A stretch of DNA of 64,000 nucleotides from Desulfarculus baarsii DSM 2075 (lineage in GTDB: Bacteria > Desulfobacterota > Desulfarculia > Desulfarculales > Desulfarculaceae), in contig NC_014365.1 of the NCBI RefSeq assembly GCF_000143965.1, positions 186,001 to 250,000 of the forward strand. The letters run 5' to 3'. The position numbers were made by a program, and so were the translations under genes. Shown one piece after another: positions 59,632 to 64,000 of this stretch. A model generated the notes under the pieces. It had not been told where the DNA came from, did no database searches, and was given only the letters and a program-made list of their open reading frames with translations. Within the stretch, counting starts at the first letter, position 1. The number at the start of each line of letters is the position of its first letter.

Positions 59632-61632
59632 TCAGTTGAGCAGCTCCAGCGCCTTGGCCACGACGTTTTCCACCGTGAAGCCAAACTTGGCCTGCAACAC
59701 CCCGCCCGGGGCCGAAGCGCCGAAACGGTCCAGGCCGATCACCGCGCCGCCGTCGCCGACCCAGCGCTCCCAGCCCAGGGTCGCGCCCATCTCCACGGCC
59801 AGGCGGGCCCGCACCGTCGGCGGCAGCACGTGGTCGCGGTAGGCCTTTTCCTGGGCGGCGAAGATGTCCCAACTGGGCATGGAAACCACCCGCGCGGCCA
59901 CGCCCCGTTGGGCCAGCTCTTTTTGCGCGGCCAGGCACAGGTGCAGCTCGGAGCCGGTGCCGATGAGGATCAGCCGGGGCTCGTCGTCGCAATTGCCCAC
60001 CACGTAAGCGCCCCTGGCCACGCCCTCGGCCGCGCCCAGGGCCGGATCGAGGATGGGCAGACCCTGGCGGGTGAGCACGATGACCGTGGGGCCCTCGCCT
60101 TGCAGCGCGCAGGCCCAGGCCCCCACCGTCTCGCCGTAGTCGGCCGGGCGGATCAGGCGCAGGCCCGGCATGACCCGCAACGACATCAAGTGCTCCACCG
60201 GCTGGTGGGTCGGGCCGTCCTCGCCCACGCCGATGCTATCGTGGGTGAAGACAAAGATGCTCTTGCAGCCTTGCAGGGCGGCCAGGCGCAGGGCCGGCCG
60301 GCAAAAGTCGCTGAAAACGAAAAACGTCGCGCCGTAGGGGATCACCCCACCGTGCAGGGCCATGCCGTTGACGATGGCCGCCATGCCGTGCTCGCGCACG
60401 CCAAAGTGAATATTACGGCCGGCCGGCGGCTGGCCGGGGCGCATGTCGCCCGAGCCGGCGATGATCGTCTTGGTGCTGGGGGCCAGGTCGGCCGAACCAC
60501 CCACCAGGTTGGGCACGCGTTTGGCCAGGGCGTTTAGCACCTTGCCGCTGGCGGCGCGGGTGGCCATCTTGCCGTCGGCCGGGCCCAGGGTGGGCACCTC
60601 GCCGCCAAAGCCCAGGGGCAGGCGGCCGGCGATCTGGGCCTCGAACTGGGCGGCCAGATCGGGTTGGGCCTGGGCAAAGGCCCGGAAGGCCTCTTGCCAC
60701 TGGGCTTGCAGGGCCTGACCGGCGGCCTTGGACTGGCCCAGATAGGCCCGCGCCTGGTCGGAGACGGCGAAGGGTTCGGCCGACCAACCCAGCTTTTGCC
60801 GCGTGACGGCCATGGCCTCGGGGCCCAGGGGCTCGCCGTGGGCGCTGGCCTGGTCTTGCTTGGGGCTGCCCAGGCCGATGTGGGTGCGCACGGCGATGAT
60901 GCTGGGGCGGCCGGTCTCGTCCTTGGCCGCCTGGATGGCCTGGGCGATGGCCTCCAGGTCCGCGCCGTCGGCCACGCGCTGCACGTGCCAGCCATAGGCC
61001 GCGAACCGGGCCATGGCGTCTTCGGTGAAGGCCAGGTCCGTGCCGCCCTCGATGGAAATGTGGTTGTCGTCGTAGAGATAAACCAGCTTGCCCAGGCCCA
61101 GCGTTCCGGCCAGCGAGGCCGCCTCGGAGGCCACGCCTTCCATCAGATCGCCGTCGCTGACGATGGCGTAGACGTGGTGATCGACCACCGCGTGGCCGGG
61201 CCGGTTGAACTGGCCGGCCAAGAAGCGCTCGGCCAGGGCCATGCCCACGCCCATGGAAAGGCCCATGCCCAGGGGGCCTGTGGTGCATTCCACGCCGGGG
61301 GTCTGGCCGTATTCGGGGTGACCGGGGGTCTTGCTCTCCCACTGGCGGAAGTTTTTCAGCTCGTCCAGCGATAGATCATAGCCATGCAGGTGCAACAGGG
61401 CGTAGAGCAGCGCCGAGCCGTGACCGGCCGAAAGCACGAAGCGATCGCGGTTGGGCCAACTGGGATCGGCCGGATTGTGGCGCAAAAAGCGGCTCCAGAG
61501 CACGTGGGCCATGGCCGCGGCGCCCATGGGCATGCCGGGGTGGCCGGAGTTGGCCTTTTCGACCATGTCGGCGGCCAGCATGCTGATGGCGCTGACGGCC
61601 TGACGGTCCAGTTGGCTGTCTACCTTGAACAT
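59632..61632 (-). CDS. tkt: Transketolase
   Basis: 666 aa, full length. Thiamine-diphosphate enzyme of the pentose phosphate pathway. Marks: [40 protein letters not shown], ThDP/metal motif [20 protein letters not shown] with [65 protein letters not shown], and the C-terminal domain. Near zwf-pgl but with its own terminator. Needs the thiamine made by thiD/thiC. Confidence 0.98.
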   Translation of the reverse strand: MFKVDSQLDRQAVSAISMLAADMVEKANSGHPGMPMGAAAMAHVLWSRFLRHNPADPSWPNRDRFVLSAGHGSALLYALLHLHGYDLSLDELKNFRQWESKTPGHPEYGQTPGVECTTGPLGMGLSMGVGMALAERFLAGQFNRPGHAVVDHHVYAIVSDGDLMEGVASEAASLAGTLGLGKLVYLYDDNHISIEGGTDLAFTEDAMARFAAYGWHVQRVADGADLEAIAQAIQAAKDETGRPSIIAVRTHIGLGSPKQDQASAHGEPLGPEAMAVTRQKLGWSAEPFAVSDQARAYLGQSKAAGQALQAQWQEAFRAFAQAQPDLAAQFEAQIAGRLPLGFGGEVPTLGPADGKMATRAASGKVLNALAKRVPNLVGGSADLAPSTKTIIAGSGDMRPGQPPAGRNIHFGVREHGMAAIVNGMALHGGVIPYGATFFVFSDFCRPALRLAALQGCKSIFVFTHDSIGVGEDGPTHQPVEHLMSLRVMPGLRLIRPADYGETVGAWACALQGEGPTVIVLTRQGLPILDPALGAAEGVARGAYVVGNCDDEPRLILIGTGSELHLCLAAQKELAQRGVAARVVSMPSWDIFAAQEKAYRDHVLPPTVRARLAVEMGATLGWERWVGDGGAVIGLDRFGASAPGGVLQAKFGFTVENVVAKALELLN

Positions 61633-61820
61633 GGCAATCTCTCTCGGGTTGTCGGATGGGCCTTGGGCCGGCTTTTGCCGGAACTGGCACTAAGCTACCC
61701 GCTTTTGGGCGATTCGCAAAGACCCCCGGCGCGCCGGGCGGCATTTTTTTGGCCGGCCGAGGCCCAAAACGGCCGAAGCCGCGCGGAAGGCGCGGCCTCG
61801 GAGCGCGGGTGGGCGCGACC

Positions 61821-62012
61821 TCAGACGTCGAGGACGCACTTGGTGAAGTCGATCTGCGTCCCACAGTTGGAGCACTTGCGCGGCTTGTCGAACTCATCCG
61901 AGAAAATCTCGTTGGCGTGGCCGCAGTTGGGGCACTTGCACGAAAAGACCTTCAGGCCCTTGTTGGCCTCGAAACCGGGGCAATGTTTGGGGGTGGTCAG
62001 CTCATCAGCCAC
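61821..62012 (-). CDS. Small zinc-ribbon protein
   Basis: 63 aa from GTG 62012 after AAAGGAG. Two CxxC knuckles, [16 protein letters not shown] and [15 protein letters not shown], plus [10 protein letters not shown] near the start. It likely binds one zinc; a rubredoxin-like iron site is less likely given the spacing. The first part ([20 protein letters not shown]) resembles small proteins seen beside metal- or carbon-metabolism genes in anaerobes. Function is unknown. It lies 188 bases upstream of tkt on the same strand. Confidence 0.8.
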   Translation of the reverse strand: MADELTTPKHCPGFEANKGLKVFSCKCPNCGHANEIFSDEFDKPRKCSNCGTQIDFTKCVLDV

Positions 62013-62251
62013 TGCGCTACTCCTTTTCAGGCAGGTTGGGCCGCCCGGCCGACGCGCGGGCGGCGATGCTCTCGCTTTTTTCCTACATATTAAATTGTGC
62101 GCGCCTCGGCCCGGCCTCGTCAAGCCTTGGCCGGCGGCAAAATCCGCCCCGGCAAAGCCGGCTAACGCCTTGCAAGATTGCCTGGTTTGGTGTAGGAAAA
62201 ACTGCCCCGGATCGTCCACCGGGTCACTATCAGTTTTTTTGGAGGTGCCTC

Positions 62252-63604
62252 ATGGCCGTGGTCGCGCCCTTCCGGGCCCTGCGCTACAACCTTGACAAAA
62301 TCGCCGGCATGGAACAGGTCGTCACCCCGCCATACGACGTGATCAACGCCAGCCAGCAGGACGGCTTTTACAACGCCGACCCCCACAACATCATCCGCCT
62401 GGAGCTAAACCGCAAGCGCGACAGCGACAGCGCCGCCGACAATCGCTACACCCGCGCCGCCGAACACCTCCAGCGCTGGATGCAAAGCGGCGTGCTCAAG
62501 CGCGACGAAAAGCCGGCCTTTTATGTTTCGCGCACCACCTACCAAGACCCCGACGGCAATGAGCGCGTGCGCACCGGCTTTTTCACCCTGCTGCGCCTGG
62601 AAGACTTCGACGCCGGCGTGGTGCTGCCCCACGAGCGCACCTTCACCGAACACAAGGAAGACCGCCTGGCCCTGATCAAAAAAACCCGGGCCAACATCTC
62701 GCCGATCTTCGCCCTTTTTCCCGACGACCAAAACGCCGTCATGGGCGCCCTGCAAAGCGCCCAGGCCCAAGCGCCCGACTACGACTTCATCGACCCCATG
62801 GGTCTGCGTCAGCAGCTCCACGCCGTCAGCGACCCCGCAGCCTGCGCCAGCGTGCGAAAACTCATGGCCGACAAGGTCATTTTCATCGCCGACGGCCACC
62901 ACCGCTACGAGACGGCCCTCAATTATCGCAACCACATGCGCGGCCAATGCCCCGAGGCCGGGCTGCTGGCCTCGTTCAACTACGTCATGGTCTATCTCTG
63001 CTCGATGAGCGACCCCGGCCTGACCGTCTTTGCCTGTCACCGCGCCGTGCCCCGGCTCGACGGCTTTTCGGCCGTGGACTTCATGCGCCACGCCCGCCAA
63101 GACTTTGACGAGCTGATCATCGAGGCCCCCGGCGGCCTGGCCGCCAACGCGCCCGTGCTGGTCGAGGCCCTGGCCCAGGCCGGCCGGCAACGCCCCAGCA
63201 TCGGCATGGCCTGTCACGACAGCGACAAGCTGCACATCCTCTCGCTCAAGCCCGGCGCCATGGATCAAGAAGAAGGCCCCGACGTCTTCGGGCCCCTGCG
63301 CCAGCTCGACGTGGCCGTGCTCACGCGCATGATCCTGGAAAAGATCCTGGGCCTGGACAACAACGCCCGCGACATGGCCCACCTCATCAGCTACAACTCC
63401 GACACCAGGGACACCCTGGCCCAGGTGCAGAGCGGCCAGGCGCGGGTGGCCTTTTTGCTCAACCCCACCAAGGTAGAGCAGGTCAAGGCCGTGGCCGAGG
63501 CCGGCTTGATCATGCCGCGCAAGTCCACCTATTTCTATCCCAAGGCGCTCACCGGCCTGACCCTCAACCTCGTCCTGCCCGACGAGGATATCGCGGCCTG
63601 CTGA
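62252..63604 (+). CDS. DUF1015 family protein
   Basis: 450 aa from ATG 62252 after GGAGGTG. Family marks: [105 protein letters not shown]1015 proteins are cytosolic and widespread in anaerobes; some are near serine/phosphoglycerate genes, but the activity is not proven. The HHRYE and HERTF segments look like an active site. Seven bases before the methyltransferase gene. Confidence 0.93.
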   Translation: MAVVAPFRALRYNLDKIAGMEQVVTPPYDVINASQQDGFYNADPHNIIRLELNRKRDSDSAADNRYTRAAEHLQRWMQSGVLKRDEKPAFYVSRTTYQDPDGNERVRTGFFTLLRLEDFDAGVVLPHERTFTEHKEDRLALIKKTRANISPIFALFPDDQNAVMGALQSAQAQAPDYDFIDPMGLRQQLHAVSDPAACASVRKLMADKVIFIADGHHRYETALNYRNHMRGQCPEAGLLASFNYVMVYLCSMSDPGLTVFACHRAVPRLDGFSAVDFMRHARQDFDELIIEAPGGLAANAPVLVEALAQAGRQRPSIGMACHDSDKLHILSLKPGAMDQEEGPDVFGPLRQLDVAVLTRMILEKILGLDNNARDMAHLISYNSDTRDTLAQVQSGQARVAFLLNPTKVEQVKAVAEAGLIMPRKSTYFYPKALTGLTLNLVLPDEDIAAC

Positions 63605-63610
63605 AGGGCC

Positions 63611-64000
63611 ATGGGCGAAAACGGCGGCCGGCCCGGCGCGGGCGAGATCACCCGCGACGCGCTGGGCCGCCACGTCTTTTACCAGCCCAAGTCCGGCTAT
63701 CGCTTTTCCATCGACAGCGTCCTGCTGGCCGCCTTCGCCACGCCCACGGCCGGGCCGGTGGCCGACCTCTGCGCCGGCTGCGGGGTGGTGGGCCTACTGC
63801 TGGCCGCCCGTGGCCTGGCCGGGCCGTTTCTGGCCGTGGAGATCGACCCCCTGGCCGCCCACTGCTGCCAGCTCAACCAGGCCCACGCCGGCCTGGACGG
63901 ACAAACCATCCGGGCCGACCTGAGCCAAGACCATCCCGCCCTGCAACCCGGCGGCTACAAGCTGGTGGTCTGCAATCCGCCCTTCAGCCAGGCCGGACGG
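63611..64000 (+). CDS. TrmN6-like tRNA(1)(Val) adenine-37 N6-methyltransferase, C-terminus cut by window edge
   Basis: 130 codons visible from ATG 63611. SAM-binding motif I is VADLCAGCGVVGLLLAARG, and the N6-adenine motif NPPF is near the end (VVCNPPFSQAG). The opening QPKSGYRFSIDSVLLAAFA is typical of YfiC/TrmN6, which modifies A37 of tRNA-Val. The end of the gene lies beyond base 64000. Substrate assignment is by family only. Confidence 0.88.
   Translation, partial: MGENGGRPGAGEITRDALGRHVFYQPKSGYRFSIDSVLLAAFATPTAGPVADLCAGCGVVGLLLAARGLAGPFLAVEIDPLAAHCCQLNQAHAGLDGQTIRADLSQDHPALQPGGYKLVVCNPPFSQAGR

Overview
High-GC (roughly two-thirds G+C by eye), densely packed bacterial chromosome with a Gram-negative envelope: TonB receptor, Mce/MlaEFD lipid transport, autotransporter, OmpA-type protein and outer-membrane barrel remnants. 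Radical-SAM enzymes, a KamA/ATP-grasp cluster, sigma-54 regulation and DEAD-box/ECF modules fit a deltaproteobacterium-like anaerobe (Desulfarculales/Desulfobacterota would fit). That placement is inference from gene content, not a database match. Coding density is near 90% and most genes sit in runs of same-strand, overlapping genes.

Layout. 1-4.0 kb: 3'-truncated dnaK (-), a MarR regulator flanked by two similar 14-bp inverted repeats, a DUF6125-like protein and a convergent LivK-type binding protein. 4.1-4.4 kb: 96-bp tandem repeats. 4.5-7.8 kb: pxpA, a pxpB-pxpC fusion with an apparent 1-base frameshift, and an MBL-fold hydrolase. 7.8-9.2 kb: ECF sigma / anti-sigma / Spy-like module 1. 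9.2-15.4 kb: TauE exporter, trmO, SBP-PAS histidine kinase, DUF4412 and OmpA proteins. 15.4-23.6 kb: a seven-gene minus-strand operon (methyltransferase, radical SAM/half-SBP fusion, TonB receptor, FecBCD-type ABC importer, DUF364) behind a strong promoter overlapped by a ModE-like operator. 24.3-31.4 kb: an accessory segment bounded by ~100-bp direct repeats and a tRNA-Arg, holding a truncated ATPase, a wrecked porin gene, a 1469-aa repeat autotransporter and a Fic protein. 31.5-40.7 kb: DEAD-box helicase, lipoprotein, UspA, glycosyltransferase, MscS, CorA, and mlaE-mlaF-mlaD. 40.7-45 kb: TPP riboswitch, thiD, thiC, HAD phosphatase, birA. 45-49.2 kb: GNAT, two ATP-grasp ligases, KamA and a small protein. 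49.4-54.7 kb: sulfotransferase, sigma-54 activator, a membrane glycosyltransferase behind a sigma-54 promoter, P1 peptidase. 54.8-57.1 kb: ECF module 2. 57.2-64 kb: pgl, zwf, tkt, zinc-ribbon protein, DUF1015 protein and the start of a tRNA methyltransferase.

How genes work together. The strongest candidate for an undescribed system is the 15.4-23.6 kb operon. It looks like uptake of a chelated metal across both membranes, combined with two SAM-dependent enzymes and a putative metal-chelation protein, and its promoter suggests molybdenum/tungsten-type control. The KamA/double-ATP-grasp/GNAT cluster is a second candidate: it looks able to make a beta-lysine-containing amide or peptide. The glycosyltransferase at 34.2 kb and the HAD phosphatase at 43.2 kb could be the two steps of glucosyl- or mannosylglycerate osmolyte synthesis. 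The 49.3-53.6 kb region looks like a small sigma-54 regulon for surface polysaccharide.
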